A stretch of 64,000 nt of DNA from Pseudovibrio ascidiaceicola (GCF_900114245.1 NZ_FOSK01000002.1:62001-126000), one strand, 5' to 3'. Counted from the stretch's first letter, positions 1-10,065 are shown. The notes: a model not told the origin generated them from the sequence alone. Numbers and translations are program-made.

Positions 1-236
1 TTATTCTGGGTACGGATCATGCGTACCATGTCTGCACCATCGAGAATTGGCATAACCCAGTCGAGAATCAGGATATCCGGATTAGCGCGATCCATCGCTT
101 CCAGACCAGAAGCCCCGTCTTCCGCTTCGACGATTTTCCGGGCCCCAAAACTCTGAAGCATTGTACGCAGGATTGTGCGCATGTAAGCGCTGTCTTCAAC
201 CACCAAAAACGATAAGGATGAGAGGTCTATACTCAC
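1..236 (-). CDS. Response regulator receiver-domain protein, truncated by the left edge
   Basis: The first 78 codons of a minus-strand gene are present and the rest lies outside the window. The translation starts at a GTG preceded by a GGGG stretch; an upstream ATG in the next frame hits a stop after three codons. It reads as a CheY-like receiver: beta1 with the acidic pair at residues 14-15 (VVEDS), the phospho-acceptor Asp at residue 59 (LILDW), and the following MP-LDG loop. No output domain can be judged. It is divergent from hemA, with a 300-base gap. The family is clear; the partner kinase and function are not. Confidence 0.8.
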   Translation of the reverse strand, partial: MSIDLSSLSFLVVEDSAYMRTILRTMLQSFGARKIVEAEDGASGLEAMDRANPDILILDWVMPILDGADMVRMIRTQN

Positions 237-537
237 GCAGTCATGCCCCGGTCACTTGACGTAACCCAATTAAATTAGAACAGAAATTCAGTTATTAGTT
301 ACAAGGTGTGGCAGAGAACAAAACAAATTGCAAGACTGCCCAATTATAGTTCTATGTCAAAGACTATGTCTGCGATATATATAGGCTGATATGCGTTAGG
401 TGAAAATATCCTTTGATAAATCCGCAATTCCATGGACCGCGTCAATGTGTCCTTCGACAGGGATAAGGATTATCGCTAAGTTTAGGCTAACTCTAAAGTA
501 TCGCCAAATAATACCGCCGCAATATAAGGGGCAAAAA
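237..537. other. Divergent intergenic region upstream of hemA
   Basis: This must hold the promoters of the left-edge receiver gene and of hemA. It is A+T-rich. I found no TTGA-N6-TCAA FNR/FixK box and no clear terminator. A purine-rich AAGGGGC just before the hemA ATG is a good ribosome binding site. No other gene is supported. Confidence 0.5.
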
Positions 538-1815
538 ATGGACTACCAAAATATCTTCAATGAAGCGATTGCTTCTTTGAAGGATGAAAAACGGTACCGC
601 GTATTTGCTAATCTCGAACGCATTGCAGGGCGTCACCCACACGCTCTCTGGCGTAAAGAAAATCAAAACCTCCGTGAAATCGTCATTTGGTGTTCAAACG
701 ACTACCTCGGGATGGGCCAACACCCTAAAGTTATTGATGCCATGACGGAAACCGTTCAGCGTATGGGAGCAGGCGCAGGCGGCACGCGTAACATCTCAGG
801 CACGAACTACCCTCTGGTACAGCTTGAAGAAGAACTTGCTGATTTGCATGGCAAAGAAGGTGCCCTCGTCTTTTCCAGCGGTTTTGTTTCCAACGAAGCG
901 TCCATTTCAACAATTGCAAAATTGCTTCCTGATTGCCTGATCCTGTCTGACCAGCTGAACCACGCTTCCATGATTGCGGGTGTTCGCGGCGCAGGAACTT
1001 CCAAGCAAGTATGGCGACATAATGATCTTGAGCACCTTGAAGACCTGCTCAAATCTGCTGGAAACGACCGCGCAAAACTGATCGTGTTTGAATCCGTGTA
1101 CTCCATGGATGGCGATATCGCACCGATCGAGCGCATTTGTGATCTTGCCGACAAGTACAATGCAATGACCTACATCGATGAAGTGCATGCTGTTGGCATG
1201 TACGGTCCACGCGGCGCAGGTATTGCTGAGCGCGATAATGTTATGGATCGCATCGACATCATTGAAGGTACTCTAGCGAAAGCATTTGGTGTGATGGGCG
1301 GTTACATCACCGCTTCTCAGACCATCATTGATGCGGTTCGCTCTTATGCTCCGGGCTTTATCTTCACAACTGCTATTCCGCCAGGACTTGCTGCGGCTGC
1401 AACAGCTTCCATCAAGCACCTAAAAGAATCCGGCGTAGAGCGTGAAGGCCAACAACGTCAGGCACAGCGCACGAAAGACGTGTTGAAAGCGGCAGGTCTT
1501 CCTGTGATGCCTTCTGACACGCACATCATTCCGGTGCTTGTTGCTGATCCTGATCTGTGTAAGCAGGCAACCGACCTTTTGCTGGATAAGCATGGCATTT
1601 ACATTCAGCCAATCAACTATCCAACAGTTCCACGCGGTACAGAACGTTTGCGCATCACTCCGGGTCCAGTTCACAACGATGCTCTGATTGACCACCTGCG
1701 TGATGCTCTGGTGGATGTATGGCAGACGCTTGAGTTGCCATTCACCGATGCTCCAGCTGAAGAAGATCTGGATGCTGCGCAAGGTCAGGCTGTTTATCAG
1801 TTTGCAGGCGGCTAA
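538..1815 (+). CDS. hemA: 5-aminolevulinate synthase
   Basis: Pyridoxal-phosphate enzyme that condenses glycine with succinyl-CoA to 5-aminolevulinate, the first step of the C4 haem pathway typical of alphaproteobacteria. The 425-residue product is slightly longer than the usual ~405. Visible features are the substrate region around GGTRNISGT (81-89), the PLP-ring Asp in YIDEVHAVG (Asp214), and the Schiff-base lysine in GTLAKAFG at residue 248, the position known for Rhodobacter ALAS. The frame is open upstream to position 400, but the ATG at 538 has AAGGGGC in front and matches the family N-terminus. It is convergent with the cbb3 assembly genes and sits beside the haem-consuming oxidase cluster, so supply and demand are linked by location. 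No FNR box is seen upstream. Confidence 0.97.
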   Translation: MDYQNIFNEAIASLKDEKRYRVFANLERIAGRHPHALWRKENQNLREIVIWCSNDYLGMGQHPKVIDAMTETVQRMGAGAGGTRNISGTNYPLVQLEEELADLHGKEGALVFSSGFVSNEASISTIAKLLPDCLILSDQLNHASMIAGVRGAGTSKQVWRHNDLEHLEDLLKSAGNDRAKLIVFESVYSMDGDIAPIERICDLADKYNAMTYIDEVHAVGMYGPRGAGIAERDNVMDRIDIIEGTLAKAFGVMGGYITASQTIIDAVRSYAPGFIFTTAIPPGLAAAATASIKHLKESGVEREGQQRQAQRTKDVLKAAGLPVMPSDTHIIPVLVADPDLCKQATDLLLDKHGIYIQPINYPTVPRGTERLRITPGPVHNDALIDHLRDALVDVWQTLELPFTDAPAEEDLDAAQGQAVYQFAGG

Positions 1816-1835
1816 AAACCACTTCAATTCATTGC

Positions 1836-1866
1836 AAAAAGGCCGGCATATTTGCCGGCCTTTTTT
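1836..1866. terminator. Bidirectional intrinsic terminator between hemA and ccoS
   Basis: An 8-bp perfect stem (GGCCGGCA / TGCCGGCC) with a TATT loop is flanked by an A-run on the left and a T-run on the right, so it can terminate hemA on the plus strand and the cbb3 operon on the minus strand. Confidence 0.9.
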
Positions 1867-1972
1867 GTTAGCTACATTGGCGCATAGAAAAAGGCTTGAA
1901 GCGGATCGCTTACAAGCCTCTCATCTCGTTATGCTTTTCGCTAAATACAACTAGTAACGACCAGATATCTAC

Positions 1973-2161
1973 TCAGGAAACCTTGCGTTTCGCAGCTTCT
2001 ACAGGTGCACTATTTTCCTGCAAGTCACCATCATCCAGGATGCGCCATTTAGGCCCTTCCATGTCATCATACTGGCCAGAACGCAAGGACCACAAGAACG
2101 CTACCAAACCTGCGCCACCAAGAAACAACGCAATCGGAATGAGGTAGATTAAGACTTCCAT
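1973..2161 (-). CDS. ccoS: cbb3 oxidase assembly protein CcoS/FixS
   Basis: A 62-residue protein with one N-terminal membrane helix (about residues 4-26, LIPIALFLGGAGLVAF) followed by the family-typical WSLRSGQYDD-EGP segment. CcoS is needed for cofactor (haem/copper) insertion into cbb3 oxidase. It is the last gene of the ccoNOQP-ccoG-fixH-ccoI-ccoS operon and begins 8 bases after ccoI ends. Length and context fit the family well. Confidence 0.93.
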   Translation of the reverse strand: MEVLIYLIPIALFLGGAGLVAFLWSLRSGQYDDMEGPKWRILDDGDLQENSAPVEAAKRKVS

Positions 2162-2169
2162 AGTTCTGT

Positions 2170-4389
2170 TCAGGCCTCCGAATTGGGCTGAGTAGATGAG
2201 CCTGCGAGCATTCTCAGGCGTACAGCATTGAGCGTAACAATAATGGAAGAACCCGACATAGCCAAGGCTGCAACAAGAGGTGTGACAAAACCTAGCACCG
2301 CAAACGGTACTGCAATCATATTATAGACAACAGAAATGGCGAGATTTTGATTCATCACCCAGCGCGCTTTCTTCGAGATTGTCAGCGCACTCATGACAGG
2401 CGCAAGGCTATCTCCAAGGAAAACGGCATCTGCTGCTGCCTGACTGACGTGAACAGCAGAGACAGGTGAGATGGATACGTTTGCTGCGGCGAGCGATGGC
2501 GCATCATTGAGACCATCACCAACCATCAGAACCTTCTTGCCTTGTGCTTTCAGTTCTTCGATATGGTCGATCTTGTCTTGAGGCTTCATAGCAGCTTGCC
2601 AGGTTTCAACGCCAAGTACCCGTGCTGCATGTTCTACGGCGCCTTTATGGTCACCACTGAAGATTTCAATTGTGAAGCCCGCAGTTTTGAGCTTCTGGAT
2701 CGTGTCAGTTGCCCCTTCCCTCATAAATTGGCCAACAGGCAGCAACTGTGCTGCTTTATCTCCCGATTGGAAGGCCACAAAGGAAGCATCGGGTTGTAGT
2801 ATTTTCGCCTGCTCAAGCTGCTCGTCAGAAACACCGCAAAACGCCGGAGAACCTAGCTTAGCAGGCACGCCATCAATGATAGCTTCAACCCCTTTGCCCG
2901 CACTCTCCTTTGCATCCAGCAACGCTTGTTGTGCGCCGGTGGCTCTTGCTATGGCCTGCGACAGTGGATGTGACGAGGACAGAGCAAGACGACCAGCCAG
3001 CTCCAGTTGGTCTGCTGAAAGGTCATGTTTTTCTGAGAGTGAGGTTTCTGGCAGTGTCAGTGTGCCAGTTTTGTCGAACACGATGGTATCAACTGTCGCC
3101 AGACGCTCAATCGCATCACCAGCATTCAGCAGAACTCTCTCGTTAAAGAACAAACCACTTGCAACAACTTGAACTGCGGGTATCGCCAGTCCCAGAGCAC
3201 ATGGGCATGTGATGATGAGTACAGAGATTGCGATGACCAAAGCTGGTTGCCATGCCATACCAAGCATGATCCAGCCCACGAGTGTCAGAAGCGCAGCGGC
3301 GTGAACAACTGGCGCGTAAAGCTGTGAGGCGCGATCTGCTATATGAACGTACTTGGAGCGACCTTCCATGGCCGTTTCCAGAAGTCTGTTCACTTCATCA
3401 AGCAATGTGCCTTTGGCTGCGGCTGTTACCTCAATCTCCAACACGCCGTAGGTGTTCATGGTACCTGCGTAGACAAGGTCCCCTTCCCCAACGGGCTGCA
3501 AGAGGGTTTCACCTGTCACCAAACTCTGATCGACTTCTGATGTGCCCGTCGAGATTTTGCCATCAACGGAAATGCGTTCACCGGCTCTGACCAAAACGCG
3601 ATCACCGACGGACAACTTTGACAGAGGTACATCGAGTGCACTGCCGTCCTCTTGTATCTTTGCAGCGCTCTCAGCTTTCAAAGTCGCGAGGTTTTCAGCA
3701 AAAGAACGCGTTTTTCTGCGCATGAGATGATCGCAATAACGCCCGACAAGCAGGAAGAACAGCAGCATCACCGCGCTATCAAAATAAGCGTGTTCGGCTT
3801 CCTGAACAGTTTGCCACATGGACAGACCAGTTGCGAGCAACACACCGATCGTGATCGGCACGTCCATGTTCAAACGACCTGTTTTCACTGCCATATAGGC
3901 ACTGCGAAAGAAAATGCGGCCAGAGTAAACGACGGTCGGCAATGCAATGAGTGCGGAAATCCAGTGGAAGAAAGACCGGGTCTCTGGATCAATATCCGAT
4001 GCGTTACCAGACCAGATTGAGATGGATAGCAGCATGATATTCATTGCTGCAAAGCCAGAAATAGCCAGCGCCCGCAAGATCTCCTTGCCGACGGCATCGC
4101 CACGCGACTTCACCTGCGCAGGATCAAAAGGATACGCTTTATAGCCCAGCCTTTGGAGAAGATCGACAATAGGAGATGGGTTGGTCTTTTCGCCATCCCA
4201 GTCAACTGAGAGACGATGGGATGATAGGTTCACGCGTGCTTTTTCTACGCCATCCAACTTCTGGAGGCCGCGCTCAATTTCGTACATACATGCAGCACAC
4301 GTAATACCGTCAACGGCAAGGTCCATATGAGCCTTGCCATCGTCGGTGTTTGTTACGAATGCCGCCCAATCCCTTTCAGGCGCAGACAT
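2170..4389 (-). CDS. ccoI: Copper-transporting P1B-type ATPase CcoI/FixI
   Basis: Integral inner-membrane ATPase that moves copper for assembly of the cbb3 oxidase CuB centre. The 739-residue protein has a heavy-metal-associated domain near the N-terminus with CAAC at 31-34, then membrane helices, the CPC ion-binding motif at 395-397 in CPCALGLAIP, the phosphorylated Asp439 in DKTGTLT, and the hinge motif GDGLNDAP. This set defines a Cu-type P1B ATPase, and the position between fixH and ccoS identifies it as the cbb3-dedicated version rather than a general CopA. It lies 12 bases after fixH. All key residues are intact. Confidence 0.96.
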   Translation of the reverse strand: MSAPERDWAAFVTNTDDGKAHMDLAVDGITCAACMYEIERGLQKLDGVEKARVNLSSHRLSVDWDGEKTNPSPIVDLLQRLGYKAYPFDPAQVKSRGDAVGKEILRALAISGFAAMNIMLLSISIWSGNASDIDPETRSFFHWISALIALPTVVYSGRIFFRSAYMAVKTGRLNMDVPITIGVLLATGLSMWQTVQEAEHAYFDSAVMLLFFLLVGRYCDHLMRRKTRSFAENLATLKAESAAKIQEDGSALDVPLSKLSVGDRVLVRAGERISVDGKISTGTSEVDQSLVTGETLLQPVGEGDLVYAGTMNTYGVLEIEVTAAAKGTLLDEVNRLLETAMEGRSKYVHIADRASQLYAPVVHAAALLTLVGWIMLGMAWQPALVIAISVLIITCPCALGLAIPAVQVVASGLFFNERVLLNAGDAIERLATVDTIVFDKTGTLTLPETSLSEKHDLSADQLELAGRLALSSSHPLSQAIARATGAQQALLDAKESAGKGVEAIIDGVPAKLGSPAFCGVSDEQLEQAKILQPDASFVAFQSGDKAAQLLPVGQFMREGATDTIQKLKTAGFTIEIFSGDHKGAVEHAARVLGVETWQAAMKPQDKIDHIEELKAQGKKVLMVGDGLNDAPSLAAANVSISPVSAVHVSQAAADAVFLGDSLAPVMSALTISKKARWVMNQNLAISVVYNMIAVPFAVLGFVTPLVAALAMSGSSIIVTLNAVRLRMLAGSSTQPNSEA

Positions 4390-4401
4390 GCTATTACCGC
4401 C

Positions 4402-4929
4402 TTACTCAGCGAAGAAAATCTTGTTTTTGGAACGGAAAATCGGAAGCGTCTTATCGCTTCGATCCGCGATTTCTACGACCACGTTCCAGTTGCCAGCCCC
4501 AATACCAGATGCATTGGCTACATATTCACCTGCGGAGCGCTCAGACAATATAAGATCCTGATCAGCTGCGGTGATTGTTGGGCGGTGCAGTTTAACGGTT
4601 ACCATTTCACCGGTGATCGGAGCACCGGCTTTATCTTTTGCCAAAACGCGCACATGAGCAGAACCGTCGCCATTGCGTTCAATGGCAGCATTTACGCTCC
4701 AGTTAAGAGCGGCCTGAGCATTCGCGTTGGCGATTTCTTTGTTGTATCGCTGGCTTACCTTATAGGAACTATCGACTTCCAGTCCTGGGAAGGTGTCAAT
4801 TGCGATATAGACCATAACAGCATTCATTGCAGCGATAGCGCCGAAGAACGCAATGAGGCTGAACAGAACCGTGCGGCCGGTAATCTGCCGAGGTTTACGC
4901 GGAGACTTGTGGTCTACAGCCATTGTCAT
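4402..4929 (-). CDS. fixH: FixH family protein (cbb3 oxidase assembly)
   Basis: A 175-residue membrane-anchored protein: short basic cytosolic tail, one helix at about 21-45, then a periplasmic beta-rich domain ending in FRSKNKIFF. FixH is required for cbb3 maturation with FixG and FixI; its exact chemistry is not settled. The start at 4929 is preceded by AAGGAG at good spacing; an ATG two codons further in is an alternative. It is separated from ccoG by 124 bases containing a strong hairpin. Confidence 0.93.
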   Translation of the reverse strand: MTMAVDHKSPRKPRQITGRTVLFSLIAFFGAIAAMNAVMVYIAIDTFPGLEVDSSYKVSQRYNKEIANANAQAALNWSVNAAIERNGDGSAHVRVLAKDKAGAPITGEMVTVKLHRPTITAADQDLILSERSAGEYVANASGIGAGNWNVVVEIADRSDKTLPIFRSKNKIFFAE

Positions 4930-4991
4930 ATCCTAGCTCCTTTTTGGCGGCTCATAAGATGGGGGTGAGCTTCGCCTTTTTGATCGTTTAA

Positions 4992-5017
4992 GTGATAAGG
5001 GGCGTACCCCTTATCAC
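4992..5017 (-). other. Perfect hairpin between ccoG and fixH
   Basis: GTGATAAGGGG and CCCCTTATCAC form an 11-bp perfect inverted repeat around a 4-base loop, lying after the ccoG stop and before fixH. No T-run follows on the minus strand, so it looks more like an mRNA-processing or stability element, or a weak attenuator, than a full terminator. Confidence 0.7.
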
Positions 5018-5053
5018 GCAAGTTGAATTAGGTGTTTTTACAGCCTGTGACGA

Positions 5054-6529
5054 CTATTTGCCGGGTGCCCGGAAGAAGTCGCTGATCACTGTTGTTTCAC
5101 CAGTCTCTGTGTCCACCAGCTTAAAGCTCATAGGCAGAGAACTTGGCATTTCGACACCAGCTGGAGAGAACACGAGTGCTCGTACAGAACGAGTAGTGTC
5201 AGCATCTACCGACAAACTCAGTTGAGTATCCTTTGTCACGTCAGCCGCATTCTTGTGAATGCCCACAACTTCAAGGGTCGCCCCTTTAGGCATGTCCTCA
5301 ACACTCAGCGTAAAGGATTGCTCGTTGTTGTGTTTGTTCAGCAGGCGAAGCGAGTAGCCGTTTCTGAAGGACCCGTCACTTTGTTGAACGTAGAGCGGGT
5401 TCCGGTCATGAACGACAGACAGATCCGTCATGGAACGGTTGAGCTGTGCGTACAACATCACACCCGCAATCAACGCAATGATTGCTGTATAGACAACAGT
5501 ACGAGGACGGATCAGACGATAAACTGATGCCTCACCTCTTTCGCGGCGCTCAATGTTGTCGTCCGTGTCATACGCGATCAGACCCGTTGGCTTGCCAACC
5601 TTAGTCATGATCGAGTCACAGGCATCGATACACAAGCCACACTGGATGCAATCGAGCTGCGCGCCTTTACGAATATCGACACCTGTCGGACATGCATAGA
5701 AACACTGGTTACAGTCGATACAGTCACCCGCAGGCAAGCCATCTGCGATGCGTTTTTTGCTCTCTTTCAAGTGACCACGAGGTTCACCACGGTCATAACG
5801 ATAGGTTACGTTTAGAGCGTGCTCGTCAGTGAGAGCTGCCTGAATACGTGGCCAAGGACACATATACACACAGACCTGCTCACGCATATGACCAGCCAGC
5901 GAGTAGGTGGTGAACGTCAGGATTCCAATCCAGACGTAAGCAGAGAATGCAGCTTGCCCTGTTGCAAGATCATATACAAGGGTTGGTGCATCCGCGAAGT
6001 AAAGAACCCACGCCCCTCCGGTCCACCAGGCAATCATTAGCCAAAGAAAATGCTTTGTTCCCTTTTTGAGAATTTTTTCTGCATTCCAAGGCTGTTTGTC
6101 CAGCGTAATCCGTTTGCGGCGATCGCCTTCAATCATGCTTTCTACGCGAAAGAACAGGTCTGTCCAAACTGTCTGCGGGCAAAGATAACCGCACCATAGG
6201 CGACCTGCGATCGCGTTCATCAAAAACAGAGCTACCGATGCAATGATGAGCAAACCGGCAAGGTAGTAGACTTCCTGCGGCCAAATTTCGAGAAAGAAGA
6301 AGTAACCTCTTTTTCTCTCAAAATCGACGAGAACAGCCTGATCAGGGAGCAAAGGCCCTCTGTCCCAACGAATGAAGGGAGTAAAGTAATAAATTCCAAG
6401 GGTAATAAAAAGGATTGCCCATTTGATTTTCCGAAAACGGCCTTTTACCTCCATGGGGTAAACTTTAGCCGCTGACGCGAACCAGGCTTCGTCCTCTTCT
6501 TTATCGATGGGTTCAACTTGGCTAGACAT
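5054..6529 (-). CDS. ccoG: cbb3 oxidase accessory protein CcoG/FixG
   Basis: Polyferredoxin-like inner-membrane protein of 491 residues; CcoG is known as a cupric reductase in cbb3 biogenesis. It shows several membrane helices (about 37-52, 88-108, 158-178, 196-214 and one after the ferredoxin region at about 345-362), two CxxxC pairs in CGYLC and CVYMC (113/117, 220/224), and two [4Fe-4S] motifs, C270-x2-C-x2-C-x3-C-P and C294-x2-C-x2-C-x3-C. The C-terminal periplasmic part has an Ig-like fold in the family. It opens the ccoG-fixH-ccoI-ccoS half of the cluster, 96 bases downstream of ccoP. Confidence 0.95.
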   Translation of the reverse strand: MSSQVEPIDKEEDEAWFASAAKVYPMEVKGRFRKIKWAILFITLGIYYFTPFIRWDRGPLLPDQAVLVDFERKRGYFFFLEIWPQEVYYLAGLLIIASVALFLMNAIAGRLWCGYLCPQTVWTDLFFRVESMIEGDRRKRITLDKQPWNAEKILKKGTKHFLWLMIAWWTGGAWVLYFADAPTLVYDLATGQAAFSAYVWIGILTFTTYSLAGHMREQVCVYMCPWPRIQAALTDEHALNVTYRYDRGEPRGHLKESKKRIADGLPAGDCIDCNQCFYACPTGVDIRKGAQLDCIQCGLCIDACDSIMTKVGKPTGLIAYDTDDNIERRERGEASVYRLIRPRTVVYTAIIALIAGVMLYAQLNRSMTDLSVVHDRNPLYVQQSDGSFRNGYSLRLLNKHNNEQSFTLSVEDMPKGATLEVVGIHKNAADVTKDTQLSLSVDADTTRSVRALVFSPAGVEMPSSLPMSFKLVDTETGETTVISDFFRAPGK

Positions 6530-6567
6530 AATGTCTTCCTCAGTTGGCGATGTGCTTTGTGCAAGTG

Positions 6568-6595
6568 AAGCGAGGGCACTTACGCGTCCTCGCTT
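6568..6595 (-). other. Hairpin between ccoP and ccoG
   Basis: An 8-bp perfect inverted repeat (AAGCGAGG / CCTCGCTT) with a 12-base loop lies between the ccoNOQP genes and the assembly genes. There is no T-run. It could define a transcript-processing boundary between the two halves of the operon. Confidence 0.55.
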
Positions 6596-6625
6596 ATGTC
6601 GTCATCTCAAAAATATTCAGAGATC

Positions 6626-7501
6626 TTATTGACCGCCACCGAGAGAGTGAACGTACACAGCCAGTGATTTAACTGTGGTCTCACCCAGACGGTCGATCCA
6701 TGCAGGCATCACACCGTGACGTGGTGCATTCACCTGCGCGATGATGTCTTCTACAGACTTGCCATAGAGATAGGTTGGTGCTGTCAGGTTCGGAGAACCT
6801 GTTTCCAAGTCGCCCTTGGCGTTTTCCATATGGCAGGCAGCACAGTTCTCTTCATAGATCACTTTGCCCGCTTCCAGATCAACGCCTTCTTGCGTTGGCA
6901 GACCAGCTACAGAACCGACATAGTTTGCAACCTGAATAATCTCTTCTTTTTCAAGCAGCTCATCACGACCGAATGCAGGCATTTCCGCATACCGGGTTTC
7001 GTCATGCTCCGCACGAACACCATAAGAGATAGTGGTTGACAGGGTGTCCAAATCGCCACCCCAGATCCAGCTGTCGTCCTGAAGGTTTGGATAGCCCTCA
7101 AAGCCTGTCGCACCAGTTCCATGACAAGGTGCACAGTTGTCACCAAATGCCACTTCACCCTGAGCCATAGCAAACTCGAGCAGTGCCGGAGTGTCACGAA
7201 TTTCTTCGAGAGATGCTTCGAGAAGCATCTTGCCGGTTTCTGCACGTTCTGCTGCTGCTACATCAAAATTCTCCGTCGCTACCGCACGCTGGCTGTAATT
7301 CAGAAGGCCTTTTGTGTAGCCATTGACCAATGGCCAGCTTGGCATGAGGATCCAGTAGATCACGGACCATACGATGGTGCCGTAGAACATGTAGAGCCAC
7401 CACTTAGGGAGCGGGTGATTGAGTTCCTTCAGGCCATCCCATTCGTGACCAGTGGTTTCAACACCTGTTACCTGGTCGATTTCCTTTTTGTGCTCAGCCA
7501 T
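6626..7501 (-). CDS. ccoP: cbb3 cytochrome c oxidase subunit III, dihaem (CcoP/FixP)
   Basis: Membrane-anchored dihaem cytochrome c that feeds electrons into the oxidase. In 291 residues there is one N-terminal helix (about 35-58, WLYMFYGTIVWSVIYWIL) and two c-type haem motifs, CAPCH at 123-127 and CAACH at 220-224. Candidate Met ligands are in EMPAFG (174) and in the C-terminal GVMPAW. The start overlaps the ccoQ stop by one base (TAATG), implying translational coupling. Length and domain order are canonical. Confidence 0.96.
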   Translation of the reverse strand: MAEHKKEIDQVTGVETTGHEWDGLKELNHPLPKWWLYMFYGTIVWSVIYWILMPSWPLVNGYTKGLLNYSQRAVATENFDVAAAERAETGKMLLEASLEEIRDTPALLEFAMAQGEVAFGDNCAPCHGTGATGFEGYPNLQDDSWIWGGDLDTLSTTISYGVRAEHDETRYAEMPAFGRDELLEKEEIIQVANYVGSVAGLPTQEGVDLEAGKVIYEENCAACHMENAKGDLETGSPNLTAPTYLYGKSVEDIIAQVNAPRHGVMPAWIDRLGETTVKSLAVYVHSLGGGQ

Positions 7502-7662
7502 TAATCGTCCTCCCGAAGCGGGATCTGTGAAGCATCGTTAAAGCGCTCCCCATTACTTGGCCAGCAAGCGTAAAGAACTACGCCTGCAAAGATTGCCATG
7601 AAATAGAGCAGGCCACCAGTTTGCGCGAAGTGTGCAAGAGCGGTGTAAGTCGCGTCCATCAT
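7501..7662 (-). CDS. ccoQ: cbb3 oxidase subunit CcoQ/FixQ
   Basis: A 53-residue gene read directly from the minus strand between ccoO and ccoP. The product begins MMDATYTALAHFAQ, has one membrane helix (about 18-34, LLYFMAIFAGVVLYACW) and a short polar tail ending LREDD. AGGAGAAG directly precedes the ATG at 7662 and overlaps the ccoO stop; the stop overlaps the ccoP start. CcoQ stabilises the cbb3 complex. Size, position and topology all fit the family. Confidence 0.93.
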   Translation of the reverse strand: MMDATYTALAHFAQTGGLLYFMAIFAGVVLYACWPSNGERFNDASQIPLREDD

Positions 7663-7669
7663 CTTCTCC

Positions 7670-8404
7670 TTAGCGCAAGTTGGCTTTTTCGTCGTAGAGG
7701 CTAAAGTCTACGAGTGTGCCAAGCATCTGCAGGTAAGCCACAAGTGCATCCATCTCAGTCACATCTTTGGCGTTGCCGTCGAAGTCACGGATGAGAACAT
7801 CAGGATAACGTTCTTCGAACCCTTCTGCTGCATCGCTGTCAGGCTCGGCCTGAGCGAGAAGATCCACTTTAGCGTTTGCAATCTGTTCCTCAGAGTAAGG
7901 AACGCCATACAATGCATTCACTTTCAGATGGTTCTCGATCTCGATTGTGGAGAGCTTGGCATCCATCAGGAATGGATAGCCGGGCATCACAGAGGTCGGA
8001 GACACTGAACGTGGGTTGATCAGGTGATCACGCTGCCACTCATCAGAGTACTTACCGCCCACACGAGCAAGGTCAGGACCGGTACGCTTAGAGCCCCACT
8101 GGAATGGGCGGTCATACATAGATTCCGCTGCCAGTGAGTAGTTACCGTAACGCTCCAGCTCGTCGCGCATCGGACGGATCTGCTGTGAGTGACAGGCATA
8201 GCAGCCTTCACGTACGTAGATGTTACGTCCAACAAGCTCAAGCGGGGTGTAAGGGCGCATACCCTCAGTTTTTTCGATCGTGCTCTTCAGGTAAAAAAGA
8301 GGCACGATTTCTACGAGACCGCCGATTGAGATCATGATGACGATGCCAACAATCAGGATCAGCGAGTTTTTCTCGAAGATTTGGTGTTTTTTCCAAGCAG
8401 ACAT
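7670..8404 (-). CDS. ccoO: cbb3 cytochrome c oxidase subunit II, monohaem (CcoO/FixO)
   Basis: Membrane-bound monohaem cytochrome c, 244 residues, that passes electrons to the CcoN haem b. It has an N-terminal helix (about 14-34), the family segment [16 protein letters not shown] with the haem site C68-x2-C71-H72, and a conserved C-terminal half containing the PTSVMPGYP region with the probable Met ligand. It starts 14 bases after ccoN and its stop overlaps the ccoQ ribosome binding site. Confidence 0.97.
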   Translation of the reverse strand: MSAWKKHQIFEKNSLILIVGIVIMISIGGLVEIVPLFYLKSTIEKTEGMRPYTPLELVGRNIYVREGCYACHSQQIRPMRDELERYGNYSLAAESMYDRPFQWGSKRTGPDLARVGGKYSDEWQRDHLINPRSVSPTSVMPGYPFLMDAKLSTIEIENHLKVNALYGVPYSEEQIANAKVDLLAQAEPDSDAAEGFEERYPDVLIRDFDGNAKDVTEMDALVAYLQMLGTLVDFSLYDEKANLR

Positions 8405-8418
8405 TCGTGATCTCCCGA

Positions 8419-10065
8419 TTATTCCGCTGGCGCCAGGGCAGACTGATCTGCACTTTCAACCGCTTCACCGGCACGAACAGTCATCACAAGGTTGTAAACC
8501 ATGATGAATGCACCTGCGAGGAACAGAAGACCGCCGAATGCGCGCATTACATAGAACGGGTACATCGCATCTACTGTTTCGATGAAGGAGTACTCAAGGA
8601 AGCCGAGGCTGTCGTATGCACGCCACATCAGGCCCTGCATAATACCGGATACCCACATTGAACAGATATAGAACACGATTCCCAGTGTTGAGACCCAGAA
8701 GTGCCAGTTAACCAAGCGCAAAGAGTACAAAGACTTATTGTAAAGCCAAGGAACCAGACAATACAGAGCACCGAAGGAGATGTAACCAACCCAACCGAGC
8801 GCACCAGCGTGTACGTGACCAATAGTCCAGTCAGTGTAGTGTGACAGACCATTCACAGCACGGATGGACATCAAAGGCCCTTCGAAGGTCGCCATACCGT
8901 AGAATGCAACGGAAACAACCATCATGCGCAGAACAGGGTCAGTCCGCAGCTTGTCCCAAGCACCGGAGAGCGTCATCAGACCGTTGATCATACCACCCCA
9001 GGATGGCATCCAGAGGATGATGGAGAAGGTCATGCCGAGCGTACCTGCCCACTGAGGCAGAGACGTGTAGTGCAAGTGGTGAGGACCGGCCCAGATGTAT
9101 AGGAAGATCAGCGCCCAAAAGTGCACGATTGACAGGCGGTAAGAATACACCGGACGTTCAGCACGTTTTGGAATGAAGTAGTACATGATTGCCAGGAAGC
9201 CAGCAGTCAGGAAGAAGCCAACAGCGTTGTGACCGTACCACCACTGCACCATCGCATCCTGAACGCCACCCCAAACAATGTAGGATTTGGTGGAGTAGAT
9301 GCTGACAGGAATAGACGCGTTGTTAAACAGATGCAGAACTGCAATTGTCACGATAAACGCAAGGTAGAACCAGTTGGCTACGTAGATGTGAGCTTCTTTA
9401 CGGCGCCAGATTGGGCCCAAGAATGTCAAAAGATAAGCCACCCAGACAATAGTCAGCAGCAAATCTGCATACCATTCTGGTTCAGCGTATTCTTTACTCT
9501 GTGTAACACCAAGCAGGTAGCCGGTACCTGCAACAACGATAAACAGATTATAGCCAAGAACAACAAACCAAGGCGAAATCGCACCCATCAAACGGGCCTG
9601 ACACGTGCGCTGCACAACGTAGAACGATGTTGCAATCAACACGTTGCCGCCGAAGGCGAAAATCACGGCTGAAGTATGGAGAGGACGGAGACGTCCAAAA
9701 TTAGTCCAAGGCAGATCAAAGTTCAGCGCTGGGAATGCCAACTGCGAAGCGATAATCACACCGACTGAAAAGCCAGCGATACCCCAAAAAACAGAAGCCC
9801 ACGTAGCAAATTTTACGGGCCCCATATTATAGTTCGGCTTGCCGTTAATTTCTAACGGTGCCGGACTGTTGTTTCCGTCGAAGTATCGGCGAAAAATATA
9901 AAAGATACCTGCCAGTGATGCTAATGCTATCAAAGCGGTATGAAATGCCAAGACCTGATCCCAGGTTTTCCCTGCAATGATCAGACAGAAAATCGCTGCT
10001 ACCAAAAGAAGTACGGAGTAACCGCCTTCTTCAAGCGACAGATATCTGACTTTCCGCTCACCCAT
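8419..10065 (-). CDS. ccoN: cbb3 cytochrome c oxidase catalytic subunit I (CcoN/FixN)
   Basis: Haem-copper oxygen reductase subunit, 548 residues from the ATG at 10065 ([17 protein letters not shown]). About twelve membrane helices are visible. Conserved His regions include [11 protein letters not shown] (low-spin haem), [11 protein letters not shown] and [12 protein letters not shown] (CuB side) and [11 protein letters not shown] (haem b3 side). The frame is open to 10158, but that upstream ATG lies inside an FNR/FixK box and upstream of the expected transcription start, so the shorter product is chosen. First gene of the cbb3 operon. Confidence 0.97.
   Translation of the reverse strand: MGERKVRYLSLEEGGYSVLLLVAAIFCLIIAGKTWDQVLAFHTALIALASLAGIFYIFRRYFDGNNSPAPLEINGKPNYNMGPVKFATWASVFWGIAGFSVGVIIASQLAFPALNFDLPWTNFGRLRPLHTSAVIFAFGGNVLIATSFYVVQRTCQARLMGAISPWFVVLGYNLFIVVAGTGYLLGVTQSKEYAEPEWYADLLLTIVWVAYLLTFLGPIWRRKEAHIYVANWFYLAFIVTIAVLHLFNNASIPVSIYSTKSYIVWGGVQDAMVQWWYGHNAVGFFLTAGFLAIMYYFIPKRAERPVYSYRLSIVHFWALIFLYIWAGPHHLHYTSLPQWAGTLGMTFSIILWMPSWGGMINGLMTLSGAWDKLRTDPVLRMMVVSVAFYGMATFEGPLMSIRAVNGLSHYTDWTIGHVHAGALGWVGYISFGALYCLVPWLYNKSLYSLRLVNWHFWVSTLGIVFYICSMWVSGIMQGLMWRAYDSLGFLEYSFIETVDAMYPFYVMRAFGGLLFLAGAFIMVYNLVMTVRAGEAVESADQSALAPAE

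Noticed and set aside
490-510. Search for an FNR/FixK site in front of hemA
   Set aside because: A sequence partly similar to the hemN box is visible but lacks TTGA and TCAA halves.
400-537. 46-codon upstream extension of hemA
   Set aside because: The family N-terminus and an AAGGGGC ribosome site begin at 538; the extension has no family-like sequence.
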